Source: Mycobacterium gordonae (lineage in GTDB: Bacteria > Actinomycetota > Actinomycetes > Mycobacteriales > Mycobacteriaceae). Taken from it: a stretch of DNA of 64,000 nt. Below, piece after piece: positions 8,056-17,332 of this stretch. How positions within the stretch are numbered: the stretch's first letter is position 1; every line of letters begins with the position of its first letter. The stretch covers positions 161,319 through 225,318 of the forward strand of contig NZ_LKTM01000310.1 of NCBI RefSeq assembly GCF_001417955.2, in the 5' to 3' direction. Both the position numbers and the translations under genes were made by a program. Below the pieces are notes generated by a model that was not told where the DNA came from, made no database searches, and was given only the letters and a program-made list of their open reading frames with translations.

Positions 8056-9219
8056 ATGAAGTCCAGGGCAGCGGTGTTGCGCGGCGTGGGACTGGACTGG
8101 GAGGTAGCCGACGTCGAGCTTGACCCCCCGCACGCGGGTGAGGTTCTGGTGAAGATGGCCTACGCGGGAATCTGCCATTCCGACGAGCACTTTCACAGCG
8201 GTGACAGTGTGCCGACCTCAGAAATGGAAGAGATGATGCGGGCATCGGGCGTTCCGGTACCCGAATGGTTTCCCATGCTGGGCGGTCACGAGGGCTCGGG
8301 TGTCGTCGAGGCGGTCGGGCCGGAGGTGAAGACCTTGAAACCCGGCGACCACGTGGCGATCTCGTTCTTTCCCGCCTGCGGCAACTGTCGGTGGTGCACT
8401 ACCGGACACGCCTATCTGTGCGACATAGGCGCCGACATCTACGACAAGGCGATGACGACTGACAAGACTCGCCGCCGCCATCTCGACGGGGAAGACCTGA
8501 TGGCGATGATGCAGGTCGGCACGTTCTCGGAGTTCGTGGTCGCCTCCGAGCGCTCCCTGGTCAAGGTGCACGACTGGATTTCGCTGGAAGCCGCGTCGCT
8601 GGTGTCTTGCGGTGTGACAACGGGATTCGGATCCGGCTCAGTCGCTGCGGGTACAGAAGCAGGCGACACGGTCGTGGTGATCGGCGTCGGTGGGATCGGC
8701 ATGAACGCTGTGCAGGGCGCGAAGGTCGCGGGCGCCAAGCACATCGTCGCCGTCGACCCGAACGAGTTCAAACGTCAGATGGCACCGGTCTTCGGCGCCA
8801 CGCACACCGCTGTCGACACCGGCGCCGCGCTGGAACTGGTCAAGGAGATCACGTGGGGCGTAATGGCCGACCGAGTTATTCTCACGCCCGGGGTGGTGCC
8901 CGTGGACATGGTGCTGATGGGAATGATGTTGTTGCGCAAAGGCGGAACCTGTGTGCTGACCGGTATGGCCAAGATCACCGACATGATGGTGCCTCTGATA
9001 CTCGGCGACATGGTCAGTTCCTGCAAGACCCTCAAGGGCGCCCTCTACGGCGAGATGAATCCACGCGAAGCCATGCCGAGGCTGCTGTCGATGTACGAGT
9101 CCGGCCTCATCAAACTCGACGAATTGGTGACGCAGAGATACAAGCTCGACGACATTAACGAAGCGATGAAGGATCTGCGCGCAGGCAAGAACATTCGTGG
9201 CGTCATCGCTTTCGACTGA
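8056..9219 (+). CDS. Zinc-dependent alcohol dehydrogenase, NDMA-type
   Basis: A 387-residue medium-chain zinc alcohol dehydrogenase. Catalytic zinc ligands are visible as C40 and H78 (GGHEG). The structural zinc loop has C108, C111, C114 and C122. The Rossmann motif GVGGIGMNA follows. The long insertion and sequence style resemble the actinobacterial NDMA-dependent alcohol dehydrogenases that hold NAD(H) tightly and pass electrons to another carrier, often mycofactocin; that link is family knowledge and not proven here. The start is ATG 8056 with AAGGAG 5 bp upstream; an earlier in-frame ATG at 8011 lacks a ribosome site. It probably oxidises an alcohol made by the P450 or reduced by the SDRs. 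Confidence 0.88.
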   Translation: MKSRAAVLRGVGLDWEVADVELDPPHAGEVLVKMAYAGICHSDEHFHSGDSVPTSEMEEMMRASGVPVPEWFPMLGGHEGSGVVEAVGPEVKTLKPGDHVAISFFPACGNCRWCTTGHAYLCDIGADIYDKAMTTDKTRRRHLDGEDLMAMMQVGTFSEFVVASERSLVKVHDWISLEAASLVSCGVTTGFGSGSVAAGTEAGDTVVVIGVGGIGMNAVQGAKVAGAKHIVAVDPNEFKRQMAPVFGATHTAVDTGAALELVKEITWGVMADRVILTPGVVPVDMVLMGMMLLRKGGTCVLTGMAKITDMMVPLILGDMVSSCKTLKGALYGEMNPREAMPRLLSMYESGLIKLDELVTQRYKLDDINEAMKDLRAGKNIRGVIAFD

Positions 9220-9259
9220 CAGGCGTCTTCGTGACTTCCGGCGCTGTCGAGCCGCGCCG

Positions 9260-9871
9260 TCAGATACTTCGGTCAGCGCCCAACAGTCGTTCCACATATT
9301 TCGCGATCACGTCCACCTCGAGATTCACCTGGGTGCCCACCGGGGCGGAACCCAGCGTGGTCAGCTCGCGGGTGGTCGGAATCAGCGAGACCTCGAACCA
9401 GTCCCGGGGCTCGGCGCCCAGACCGGAAACGGTCAGCGAAATCCCGTCGACGGTGATCGAACCCTTCTCCACGACGTAACGCGCCACCGAGGCGGGCATC
9501 TCGACACGCACCACCTCCCAGTGCTCGGAGGGGGTGCGGGCGACGATCTCCCCGGTGCCGTCCACATGACCCTGCACGATGTGCCCGCCCAGCCGGCTGT
9601 TGATGGCGGCGGCGCGCTCCAGGTTCACCCGGCTCCCCGGCCGCAGGTCACCCAGGTTCGAACGGTTGAGTGTCTCGGCCATCACGTCGGCGCTGAACTG
9701 GCCGTCGGGCAGCACGTCGACGACCGTCAGGCAGACCCCGTTGACGGCGATCGAGTCCCCGTGGCCGGCATCGGAGGTGACCGTCGGACCGCGGATGATC
9801 AGTCGGGAGGCGTCGACCAGCGCGTCGCGCCCGGTCACCTCTCCGAGTTCCTCGACAATTCCGGTGAACAT
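9260..9871 (-). CDS. ribE: Riboflavin synthase alpha subunit
   Basis: A 203-residue enzyme that dismutates two 6,7-dimethyl-8-ribityllumazine molecules to riboflavin. The N-terminal signature MFTGIVEELG and two lumazine-binding beta-barrel repeats are visible: residues 1-95 with VNGVCLTV, and 96-190 with VDGISLTV. The length is normal for the family. M. tuberculosis names the ortholog ribC (Rv1412). It is divergent from lprG with an 84-bp spacer. ribD lies on the same strand but beyond lprG-P55, so the two riboflavin genes are not in one operon. Confidence 0.95.
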   Translation of the reverse strand: MFTGIVEELGEVTGRDALVDASRLIIRGPTVTSDAGHGDSIAVNGVCLTVVDVLPDGQFSADVMAETLNRSNLGDLRPGSRVNLERAAAINSRLGGHIVQGHVDGTGEIVARTPSEHWEVVRVEMPASVARYVVEKGSITVDGISLTVSGLGAEPRDWFEVSLIPTTRELTTLGSAPVGTQVNLEVDVIAKYVERLLGADRSI

Positions 9872-9955
9872 CGCACCAGGTTAATGAGTGTCCCGGCGCC
9901 CCCGCACCCGCCTGGTTCCCCGGCCGGGTCATGGGCACCCTCTACGATGCAGGGT

Positions 9956-10666
9956 ATGCAAAAATCCCGCCGCCTTCTGGCTGTCCTGGCTGCGCTGGTC
10001 GTCGCGATCACGTTCGCCGCAGGTTGCTCGATCAAAAAGAAGGACAGCGGCGGGCCACTTCCGGACGAAAAGGCCACCCAGACGCTGGTCACCCAGGCCA
10101 CCGAAGCCAGCAAGGCCGTCAAGAGCGCGCACATCGTCTTGACGGTGAACGGCAAGATCCCCGGCCTGTCCATCAAGACGCTGACCGGTGACCTCAACAC
10201 CGAGCCCACCGCAGCCAAGGGCAACGTCAAGCTGACGTTCGCCGGCTCCGACATCGACGCGGACTTCGTGGTGATCGACGGAATCCTGTACGCCACGCTC
10301 ACCCCGAACAAGTGGAGCGACTTCGGCAAGGCTTCCGACGTGTATGACCCGTCGCAGATCCTGAGCACCGACAAAGGCGTGGCCAACGTGCTGGCCAACT
10401 TCAGCGAGGCCAAGGCCGACGGGCGCGAGAACATCAACGGTCAGAACACCGTCAGGATCACCGGCAAGACCACGGCCCAGGCGGTCAACGCGATCGCGCC
10501 GCCGTTCAGCGCATCCGACCCGGTGCCGACGACTATCTGGATCCAGGACGGCGGCGATCACCAGATGGTGCAGGCGAAGCTGGAGCGCGGTACCGGCAAC
10601 TCCGTGCAGATGACCTTGTCCAACTGGGGCCAGCAGGTCCAGGTCACCAAGCCCCCGCTGAGCTGA
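9956..10666 (+). CDS. lprG: Lipoarabinomannan/triacylglyceride carrier lipoprotein LprG
   Basis: A 236-residue lipoprotein of the LppX/LprA/LprF/LprG family. The signal peptide MQKSRRLLAVLAALVV ends in a lipobox AAGC with the lipidated cysteine at residue 24. The mature domain carries the family hallmarks SAHIVLTVNGKIPGL and VVIDGILYATLTPNKWSDFG. The length equals that of the M. tuberculosis protein. LprG binds triacylated lipids in a hydrophobic pocket and works with the efflux pump P55 to move them to the outer layer. The stop overlaps the P55 start by one base (TGATG), so the pair is coupled. A second in-frame ATG at 9947 is possible. Confidence 0.95.
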   Translation: MQKSRRLLAVLAALVVAITFAAGCSIKKKDSGGPLPDEKATQTLVTQATEASKAVKSAHIVLTVNGKIPGLSIKTLTGDLNTEPTAAKGNVKLTFAGSDIDADFVVIDGILYATLTPNKWSDFGKASDVYDPSQILSTDKGVANVLANFSEAKADGRENINGQNTVRITGKTTAQAVNAIAPPFSASDPVPTTIWIQDGGDHQMVQAKLERGTGNSVQMTLSNWGQQVQVTKPPLS

Positions 10667-12294
10667 TGGCCATGCAAGCGGGGCGACGGATCGCAATCAG
10701 CGCGGGCAGCCTGGCGGTGCTGCTCGGTGCCCTCGACACCTATGTCGTGGTCACGATCATGCGCGACATCATGAGCAGTGTCGGCATCCCGGTGAACCAG
10801 CTGCAGCGGATCACCTGGATCGTGACGATGTACCTGCTGGGGTACATCGCGGCGATGCCGCTGCTGGGCCGCGCTTCCGACCGGTTCGGGCGCAAGTTCG
10901 TGCTGCAGGCCAGCCTGCTCATGTTCATCGTCGGCTCGGTGGTGACCGCGCTGTCGGTGCAGATCGGCAACTGGACGATCGAGGCCGGCGACTACATCCT
11001 GCTGTCCCCGGACCCGAACCGGGCATTCCACGTGCTGATCGTGGGCCGCACCATCCAGGGCATCGCCAGCGGCGCCCTGTTGCCGGTGACGCTGGCGCTG
11101 GGCGCCGACCTGTGGTCGGAGCGCAACCGCGCCGGGGTCCTCGGCGGCATCGGCGCCGCGCAGGAACTGGGCAGCGTGCTGGGCCCGCTGTACGGCATCT
11201 TCATCGTCTTTCTGTTCCACGACTGGCGTCACGTGTTCTGGATCAACGTCCCGTTGACCCTGATCGCCATGGTGATGATCCACTTCAGCCTGCCCTCACA
11301 CGACCGCAGCGACTCCCCCGAGAAGATCGACATCACCGGCGGTCTGCTGCTGGCCCTCGCGTTGGGCCTAGCCGTCATCGGCCTGTACAACCCCAACCCC
11401 GACGGCAAGCAGGTGCTGCCTAGCTACGGGCTGCCCCTGGTGATCGGCGCGGCCGTCGCAGCGCTCGCGTTCTTCGCTTGGGAGCGCTTCGCACGCACCC
11501 GGCTCATCGAACCCGCCGGCGTGCATTTCCGTCCGTTCCTGTCCGCCCTGGGCACCTCGGTCTGCGCCGGCGCGGCCCTGATGGTGACGCTGGTGAATGT
11601 CGAGTTGTTCGGCCAGGGCGTGCTGCAGATGGACCAGAACCAGGCGGCGGGCCTGCTGTTGTGGTTCCTGATCGCGCTGCCGATCGGCGCGGTGCTCGGC
11701 GGGTGGATCGCCACCCGGGCGGGCGACCGGGTCGTGGCCTTCGTCGGAATGCTCATCGCGGGCGCCGGCTACTGGTTGATCTCGTTCTGGCGCGGCGACC
11801 TGATGCAGCGCAAGCACGACATCCTCGGATTGATGCTGCCGGCGGTGCACACCGACCTGCTGGTGGCCGGCATCGGGCTCGGTCTGGTGATCGGACCGCT
11901 GTCGTCGGCGGCGCTGCGGGTGGTGCCCGCGGCCCAGCACGGCATCGCCTCGGCCGCGGTCGTGGTCGCCCGGATGACCGGCATGCTGATCGGCGTGGCC
12001 GCGTTGAGCGCCTGGGGGCTGTACCGGTTCAACCAGAACCTGGCGCACCTCTCGGCGACCATTCCCCCGGATGCCAGCGTGCTGGAACGGGTGACCATTC
12101 AGGGACACCAGTACCTGCAGGCGTTCGCGCTGATGTACGGCGACATCTTCAAAGTCACCGTGGTCATCTGTGTGGTGGGCGCGCTGCTCGGGCTGCTGAT
12201 CGGTGGGCGTAGCGAGCACGCCGACGAGCCGGAGGTTGCCGAACAACCGGCGGTCGAGCCGCAGGTCGAGGCAGCTAGCGAGCCACCAGGCTGA
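10666..12294 (+). CDS. MFS efflux transporter P55
   Basis: A 542-residue, 14-helix (DHA2-type) major facilitator. The helix-1 motif LDTYVVVT is near residue 23, and the MFS loop 2-3 motif GRASDRFGRK is near 68-77. A charged Glu/Pro-rich tail ends the protein. With LprG it forms the conserved mycobacterial lprG-P55 operon (Rv1411c-Rv1410c), needed for lipid export and intrinsic drug tolerance. The last 20 bp overlap the convergent ribD gene. Confidence 0.95.
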   Translation: MAMQAGRRIAISAGSLAVLLGALDTYVVVTIMRDIMSSVGIPVNQLQRITWIVTMYLLGYIAAMPLLGRASDRFGRKFVLQASLLMFIVGSVVTALSVQIGNWTIEAGDYILLSPDPNRAFHVLIVGRTIQGIASGALLPVTLALGADLWSERNRAGVLGGIGAAQELGSVLGPLYGIFIVFLFHDWRHVFWINVPLTLIAMVMIHFSLPSHDRSDSPEKIDITGGLLLALALGLAVIGLYNPNPDGKQVLPSYGLPLVIGAAVAALAFFAWERFARTRLIEPAGVHFRPFLSALGTSVCAGAALMVTLVNVELFGQGVLQMDQNQAAGLLLWFLIALPIGAVLGGWIATRAGDRVVAFVGMLIAGAGYWLISFWRGDLMQRKHDILGLMLPAVHTDLLVAGIGLGLVIGPLSSAALRVVPAAQHGIASAAVVVARMTGMLIGVAALSAWGLYRFNQNLAHLSATIPPDASVLERVTIQGHQYLQAFALMYGDIFKVTVVICVVGALLGLLIGGRSEHADEPEVAEQPAVEPQVEAASEPPG

Positions 12295-13306
12295 GCAACA
12301 GGTCCGGTCCGACCTGTTCGACGCTGTCGAACTGCCAGCGCAACGCGTGCGCCATGCTGGACACCCCGACGTCATCGACCGCGGTCACCGGACCGCCCAG
12401 CAGGATGGGCGCCACGTAGGCCAGGATCCGGTTGATCGCCCCGGCGCGCAGGAACGCCCCGGCCAGCGTGGGGCCGCCTTCCAGCAGCACGTCGGTGCGG
12501 TCCGCCAGCGCCCGGAGCACCTCTACGGGTTCGTGGGTGCGGATCACCATGGTGCGTGAGTCTTCGTTGAGCACGTTGGCTTCCGGCGGAACTTCGCGCT
12601 TGCCCACCACCACCCGCAGCGGCTGCTGCGGCGACAGCGAACCGTCGGGGAGCCGGGCGGTCAGCGTGGGATTGTCGGCGAGAACGGTTCCGGTGCCGAC
12701 CACGATCGCGTCCGCGATCGCGCGGCGACGGTGCAGGTCAGCGCGGGCGGCCTCGCTGGAAATCCACTGGCTGGATCCGTCGGCCGCCGCGCTACGCCCG
12801 TCGATACTGGTCGCGTACTTCCACGTCACATGCGGATAACCGGTGCGCTGCTTGTGCAGCCACTCCCGCAGCGGACCGGCCGCGACCTGGTCGGCCATGA
12901 TGCCCGACCGCACCTGCACACCCGCCGCGTTCAGTCGGCCGGCCCCGCCGCCGGCGATGCCGTTCGGGTCGTTGAGCGCGTAGATCACCGTCCCCACCCG
13001 CGCTTCGATGAGGGCGTTGACGCAGGGCGGCGTCTTGCCGTAGTGATTGCACGGCTCCATGGTGATCACCGCGATACCGCCGGCGGCCAGACCGCCGGCC
13101 CGGCGCAACGCCACGACCTCGGCGTGGTCCCCGCCGGCGGGTTGGGTGGCGCCGACACCGACGACGCGGCCTTCCTGGTCCACGATCACGGCACCCACCG
13201 GCGGGTTCGGATACGTGGTGCCCTTGACCTGATATGAGTGCTCGATGGCCAGCTTCATGGCCTCTTCGATGCTCTTGACCTGCTCGGGCACGTTTGGGCC
13301 GGTCAT
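12275..13306 (-). CDS. ribD: Bifunctional riboflavin deaminase/reductase
   Basis: A 343-residue enzyme for the second and third steps of riboflavin synthesis. The N-terminal deaminase domain (about 15-155) shows the zinc motifs HAE and PCNHYGKTPPC. The C-terminal reductase domain (about 160-343) contains KYATSIDGR and LLEGGPTLAGAFL. M. tuberculosis names it ribG (Rv1409). Its start codon overlaps the rpe stop by 4 bp (ATGA), so it is the last gene of the fmt-rsmB-rpe-ribD operon. Confidence 0.95.
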   Translation of the reverse strand: MTGPNVPEQVKSIEEAMKLAIEHSYQVKGTTYPNPPVGAVIVDQEGRVVGVGATQPAGGDHAEVVALRRAGGLAAGGIAVITMEPCNHYGKTPPCVNALIEARVGTVIYALNDPNGIAGGGAGRLNAAGVQVRSGIMADQVAAGPLREWLHKQRTGYPHVTWKYATSIDGRSAAADGSSQWISSEAARADLHRRRAIADAIVVGTGTVLADNPTLTARLPDGSLSPQQPLRVVVGKREVPPEANVLNEDSRTMVIRTHEPVEVLRALADRTDVLLEGGPTLAGAFLRAGAINRILAYVAPILLGGPVTAVDDVGVSSMAHALRWQFDSVEQVGPDLLLSLVAR

Positions 13307-13995
13307 GACCGGTCCCCCAAGTGGCGCGACACGGCAGCGGCCTGTCGTCGCAGCGCTTCGACGGCGGCGGCCGGATCCTGCGCGCCGTATACCGAAGACC
13401 CCGCCACGAAGCAGTCGACACCGGCTTCGGCGGCCTGCTCGATGGTGTCCTCGTTGATGCCGCCGTCGATCTCGACCAGGATCGTCAGCTCCCCCGCGTC
13501 CACCAGCTTGCGTACCGTACGCACCTTGCTCAGCACCTCCGGGATGAAGCTCTGGCCGCCGAAACCCGGTTCGACGGACATGATCAGCAGCGTGTCGAAC
13601 TGGGGCAGGATTTCCAGGTACGGCTCGAGTTCGGTACCAGGCTTGACACTGATTCCGGCCTTGGCTCCGGCGGCGCGGATGTCGCGGGCGACCCCGACCG
13701 GGTTGTCGGTGGCCTCGGCGTGGAAGGTGACGTTGTAGGCGCCGGCTTCGGCGTACGGCGGCGCCCAGCGGTCCGGGTTGTCGATCATCAGATGGCAGTC
13801 CATCGGGATGCTGGTGGCTGCAAGCAAGCTCTCTACCACTGGCAGACCGATCGTCAGGTTCGGCACGAAGTGGCCGTCCATCACATCGACGTGCAGCCAG
13901 TCGGCGCCGTGCACCGCGGCGGCTTCGTCGGCGAGCCGAGCGAAGTCAGCCGCCAGGATCGACGGCGCTATCAGCGGACCCCCCGTACCAGGCAT
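13303..13995 (-). CDS. rpe: Ribulose-phosphate 3-epimerase
   Basis: A 230-residue TIM-barrel enzyme interconverting ribulose-5-phosphate and xylulose-5-phosphate. Family signatures are IAPSILAADF at the N-terminus, HVDVMDGHFVPNLT (metal and substrate ligands), VEPGFGGQ and the phosphate-binding DGGIN. The ATG at 13995 is used; the longer frame runs into rsmB. It sits 10 bp after the rsmB stop and overlaps ribD by 4 bp. Ribulose-5-phosphate is also a riboflavin precursor, so the grouping makes metabolic sense. Confidence 0.96.
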   Translation of the reverse strand: MPGTGGPLIAPSILAADFARLADEAAAVHGADWLHVDVMDGHFVPNLTIGLPVVESLLAATSIPMDCHLMIDNPDRWAPPYAEAGAYNVTFHAEATDNPVGVARDIRAAGAKAGISVKPGTELEPYLEILPQFDTLLIMSVEPGFGGQSFIPEVLSKVRTVRKLVDAGELTILVEIDGGINEDTIEQAAEAGVDCFVAGSSVYGAQDPAAAVEALRRQAAAVSRHLGDRS

Positions 13996-14005
13996 GTGCG
14001 ACAGA

Positions 14006-15421
14006 CTACTGATCGTCCGGAAGCCGGCGCAGGGCAGCCGCGAACATGGCGTCGGTGCCGTGCCGGTGCGGCCACAACTGCACGTACGGACCCTCACCCA
14101 ACCCGTCCACCGGTTCGAACAGCGGCCGGGTGTCGATGGCCTCCACCGGATGACGGCGCAGCGCGTCGGCGACCACTCCCACCGTCTCGGCGAGGTGCGG
14201 CGAACAGGTCGCATACAGCACCACCCCACCGGGGCGGGTGAGCTTGATCGCGGCACCCAGCAGTTCGCGCTGCAACCGGGCCAGGGCCGGCACGTCGGAC
14301 GGCTGGCGCCGCCAGCGCGCCTCTGGCCTACGGCGCAGCGCACCCAGCCCGGTGCAGGGCACGTCGACCAGAACGCGGTCGAAACCCGGCGCCAGGCCGG
14401 ACTCCCGACCGTCCACCCGCAACACCTCGACCGGCAGCCCCCGGGTGTTCGCCACGACCAGGTCCGCCCGGTGCGCGGCGGGTTCCACCGCCGTCACGGA
14501 GGCTCCAGACTGCGCGCCGAGGGCGGCCAGCAGCGCGGTCTTGCCGCCGGGCCCGGCGCACAGGTCCAGCCAGCGCCCGGTGTCGCCATCGACCGGAGCC
14601 AGTGTCAGCGCCCGCGCCACCAACTGGCTGCCCTCGTCCTGCACCAGCGCCCGGGCCTCGCGGACCGGCTCCAGCTGCCCGGGGTCACCGCCGGACAGAT
14701 ACACCGCGTAGGGCGAGTACCGCCCGACGGTGCCGTGCACGGTCTCGGCGAGCTCGCCGGCCGTCAGCACCCCGGGGCGGGCCGCCAGGTGCACCAGGGG
14801 CCGTTCGTCGTCACTGGCCAGCACCGCGTCCAGCTCGCCGGCCGATGTTCCCAGGGCGTCGGCGAAGGCCTGAGCGATCCAGCGTGGGTGGGCGTGCACG
14901 AATGCCGCGTAGCCGACCGGGTCGTTGCGGGGGGCCAGTTCCTGCACCCAGGACTGCTCGTCTCGGCCCGAGATGGTGCGCAGCACACCATTGACGAAAC
15001 CGGCTCGCGCCGAATCGAATTCGATGCCCGCCTGGTCGACGGTGGTGGAGACCGCGGCGTGCGCGTCCACCCGGGTGCGCAACAGCTGATAGGCCCCCAG
15101 TCGCAGCAGGTCGAGCAGGACCGGATCGATGGTGTCCGGCGCCCGGCCGGCGGCGGCGGCGATGATCGCGTCCAACAGGCCGGCACTGCGGCATGTTCCG
15201 TAAGTGAGCTCGGTGGCGAACGCGGCGTCGCGGCCGGTGATCCCGCGTTCGCGTAGCAGCGCGGGCAGCACCAGGTTCGCGTAGGCATTGCGCTCGCTGA
15301 CCGCCCGCAGCGCGTCGAACGCGGCGCGGCGGGCGGGGTCCAGGGGTTTGCGGCGCGGGCGGTGCGGAGGCTTCTGGGGTTTGCGGTCGGGACGCTTGCG
15401 GTAAGGCCGGTCCTGGGTCAT
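14006..15421 (-). CDS. rsmB: 16S rRNA (cytosine-967-C5)-methyltransferase
   Basis: A 471-residue RsmB/Fmu protein. A basic Arg/Lys/Pro-rich N-terminus (about 1-28) leads into a NusB-like RNA-binding domain (about 30-165) and then a SAM methyltransferase domain. SAM-binding DLCAGPGGKT is near residue 280. The two cysteines of m5C methyltransferases are in VPCTGLG and YATCSP. The ATG at 15421 overlaps the fmt stop by 4 bp. A much longer open frame, to 16042, only shadows fmt. Confidence 0.95.
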   Translation of the reverse strand: MTQDRPYRKRPDRKPQKPPHRPRRKPLDPARRAAFDALRAVSERNAYANLVLPALLRERGITGRDAAFATELTYGTCRSAGLLDAIIAAAAGRAPDTIDPVLLDLLRLGAYQLLRTRVDAHAAVSTTVDQAGIEFDSARAGFVNGVLRTISGRDEQSWVQELAPRNDPVGYAAFVHAHPRWIAQAFADALGTSAGELDAVLASDDERPLVHLAARPGVLTAGELAETVHGTVGRYSPYAVYLSGGDPGQLEPVREARALVQDEGSQLVARALTLAPVDGDTGRWLDLCAGPGGKTALLAALGAQSGASVTAVEPAAHRADLVVANTRGLPVEVLRVDGRESGLAPGFDRVLVDVPCTGLGALRRRPEARWRRQPSDVPALARLQRELLGAAIKLTRPGGVVLYATCSPHLAETVGVVADALRRHPVEAIDTRPLFEPVDGLGEGPYVQLWPHRHGTDAMFAAALRRLPDDQ

Positions 15422-16350
15422 GAGGCACGGATCTCCGGGTCGAGCCGAGCACCCCGCGCCCAGTCGGCGGCGTTCATCGGCTTCTTCCCGGGCGGCTGTA
15501 TCTGGCCCAGCCGGACCGGTTGCGAAGCGGTGCCGACCCACACACTCTTGCGGTCGACCTGAATCGCACCGGGTTCCAACGACGCGTGGGCACCCGAATC
15601 CAGTTGTACCGGGCCGACTTTCACGCGTATGTCGCCGATCAGGGTCCAGGCGCCCGGGTTGGGCGTGACCGCGCGGATCCGCCGCTCGACCACCTGCGCC
15701 GGCAGGTCCCAGCGCACCCGGGCCTGCTCGACGGTGATCTTGGGCGCCAGGCTGACCCCGTCGACGGGTTGCGGGCGCGGCGTCAGCGCTTGATCGGCGA
15801 TTCCGTCCAAAGTGCCCGCCAGCAGCTCCGCGCCCGAAACGGCCAGTCGCGCCAGCAGGTCGCCGGCCGTGTCGGTCGGCCGGATGGTCTCGGTGACAAT
15901 GCCGTACACCGGCCCGGAGTCCAGGCTGGGCTCGATCTGGAAGGTGGTGGCCCCGGTGATGGTGTCGCCCGCCGCGATCGCGGCCTGCACCGGCGCGGCG
16001 CCGCGCCAGGCGGGCAGCAGCGAGAAGTGCAGGTTCACCCACCCGTGCGGGGGGACCGCGAGCAGCGCCTCACCAAGCAGCGCGCCGTAGGCCACCACCG
16101 CGCAACATTGCGGGGACAGTTCGGTCAGTTCGGCCACGAACTCCGGCGAGTTGGGTCGCGCCGGACGCAACACCGGAATGCCCCGATCCAGCGCCTCTCG
16201 CGCCACCGGCGACGGCTCGGGTGTACCGCGCCGCCCGGATGCCGCGTCGGGACGGGTCAAGACCGCGATGACCTCGTGGCGGGGCGAGTCGATAAGGCGA
16301 CGCAGAGCGGGCAACGCGGGGTCGGGGGTACCGGCGAAGACGATGCGCAC
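15418..16350 (-). CDS. fmt: Methionyl-tRNA formyltransferase
   Basis: A 310-residue enzyme that formylates initiator Met-tRNA. It has the N-terminal formyltransferase domain with MRIVFAGTPDPALPAL, the HGWVNLHFSLLPAWRGAAPVQ region (catalytic Asn/His and SLLP loop), and a C-terminal OB-like tRNA-binding domain. It is the first gene of the four-gene operon fmt-rsmB-rpe-ribD. A 139-bp divergent promoter region separates it from the methyltransferase at 16490. Confidence 0.96.
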   Translation of the reverse strand: MRIVFAGTPDPALPALRRLIDSPRHEVIAVLTRPDAASGRRGTPEPSPVAREALDRGIPVLRPARPNSPEFVAELTELSPQCCAVVAYGALLGEALLAVPPHGWVNLHFSLLPAWRGAAPVQAAIAAGDTITGATTFQIEPSLDSGPVYGIVTETIRPTDTAGDLLARLAVSGAELLAGTLDGIADQALTPRPQPVDGVSLAPKITVEQARVRWDLPAQVVERRIRAVTPNPGAWTLIGDIRVKVGPVQLDSGAHASLEPGAIQVDRKSVWVGTASQPVRLGQIQPPGKKPMNAADWARGARLDPEIRAS

Positions 16351-16413
16351 CGAGACAGTCTATGAACTCCCCCGATCCGGGGCGTCCGACAGCCCGACAG
16401 CGAAATCACAGCT

Positions 16414-16424
16414 AGTTACAAACT
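16414..16424. promoter_or_regulatory. Candidate MarR half-site upstream of the methyltransferase
   Basis: AGTTACAAACT contains GTTACAA, the reverse complement of the TTGTAAC found upstream of the marR gene at 17853-17859. The M. tuberculosis homologs of this pair (Rv1404 and Rv1405c) are reported to be regulator and target, so a shared site is expected. This is a seven-base match only. Confidence 0.3.
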
Positions 16425-16489
16425 TGCCTATGCATACTGTGTCCGTACGCAATGAAATTGCACCCGCACTCCCCGCAAGGAGATCCCCC

Positions 16490-17314
16490 ATGACGATCGA
16501 AACCCCGATTCGCGCCGACGAGGCACTCGAAGCCACCCACCGGGCCATGTGGGCCCTTGGCGATTACGCCCTGATGGCCGAAGAGGTGATGGCCCCACTG
16601 GGCCCCCTGCTGGTGGCCGCCGCTGGTATCGGACCGGGCGTCCGGGTGCTCGACGTCGCCGCGGGGTCAGGCAACATCTCGCTGCCCGCGGCCAGGACCG
16701 GCGCCTCCGTCACGTCGACCGACCTCACCCCGGAACTACTGCAACGCTCCCAGGCGCGGGCGTCGGCGGAGTGCCTGAAGTTGCACTACCAGGAGGCCAA
16801 CGCGCAGGCACTTCCGTTCGGCGACAACACCTTCGACGCGGTGATCTCGGCGATCGGGGTGATGTTCGCCCCGGACCACCAGTGTGCAGCCGACGAGCTG
16901 GTCCGGGTGTGCCGGCCGGGTGGGACGATCGGCCTGATCAGCTGGACGCACGAGGGCTTTTTCGGCCGGATGCTGGCGACCATCAGGCCCTACCGGCCCA
17001 GCCTGTCTTCGGACCTGCCACCGTCTGCCCTGTGGGGTCGTGAGGCCTACATCACGGGCTTACTCGGAGATCGCGTCACCGGCGTGGAGACGCGGCGCGG
17101 CCTGCTGGAGGTGACGCGCTTCGACGGCGCTCGAGAGGTGCACGACTACTTCAAGAACAATTACGGACCGACGATCGAGGCGTACGAGAACATCGGCGGG
17201 AACCACGTGCTGGCCGCCGAACTCGACGCTCAACTCGTCGAACTGGCCGACGAATACCTGACGAACGGCATCATGGAGTGGGAATACCTGCTGCTCACCG
17301 CCGAGAAACGCTGA
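16490..17314 (+). CDS. Class I SAM-dependent methyltransferase (Rv1405c-like)
   Basis: A 274-residue methyltransferase with SAM motif I VLDVAAGSGNISL (about residues 51-63), acidic motif II STDLTPE, and motif III with the FDAVISAIGVMFAPD block of the Ubi/UPF0020-like subgroup. The start is ATG 16490 with AAGGAG 7 bp upstream. A long in-frame upstream extension to 16151 lies over fmt and is rejected. It converges with the MarR gene 18 bp away. The M. tuberculosis homolog is acid-induced and linked to virulence; the substrate is unknown. Confidence 0.88.
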   Translation: MTIETPIRADEALEATHRAMWALGDYALMAEEVMAPLGPLLVAAAGIGPGVRVLDVAAGSGNISLPAARTGASVTSTDLTPELLQRSQARASAECLKLHYQEANAQALPFGDNTFDAVISAIGVMFAPDHQCAADELVRVCRPGGTIGLISWTHEGFFGRMLATIRPYRPSLSSDLPPSALWGREAYITGLLGDRVTGVETRRGLLEVTRFDGAREVHDYFKNNYGPTIEAYENIGGNHVLAAELDAQLVELADEYLTNGIMEWEYLLLTAEKR

Positions 17315-17332
17315 CGCGAAGCGGCCCGGCGC

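Noticed and set aside
9197..9955. Extended lprG frame covering ribE antisense
   Set aside because: The signal peptide and lipobox require a start at 9956 or 9947; the upstream part is a shadow of ribE.
14006..16042. 678-codon frame joining rsmB with sequence inside fmt
   Set aside because: The N-terminal part is a shifted shadow of fmt; rsmB starts at the ATGA overlap at 15421.
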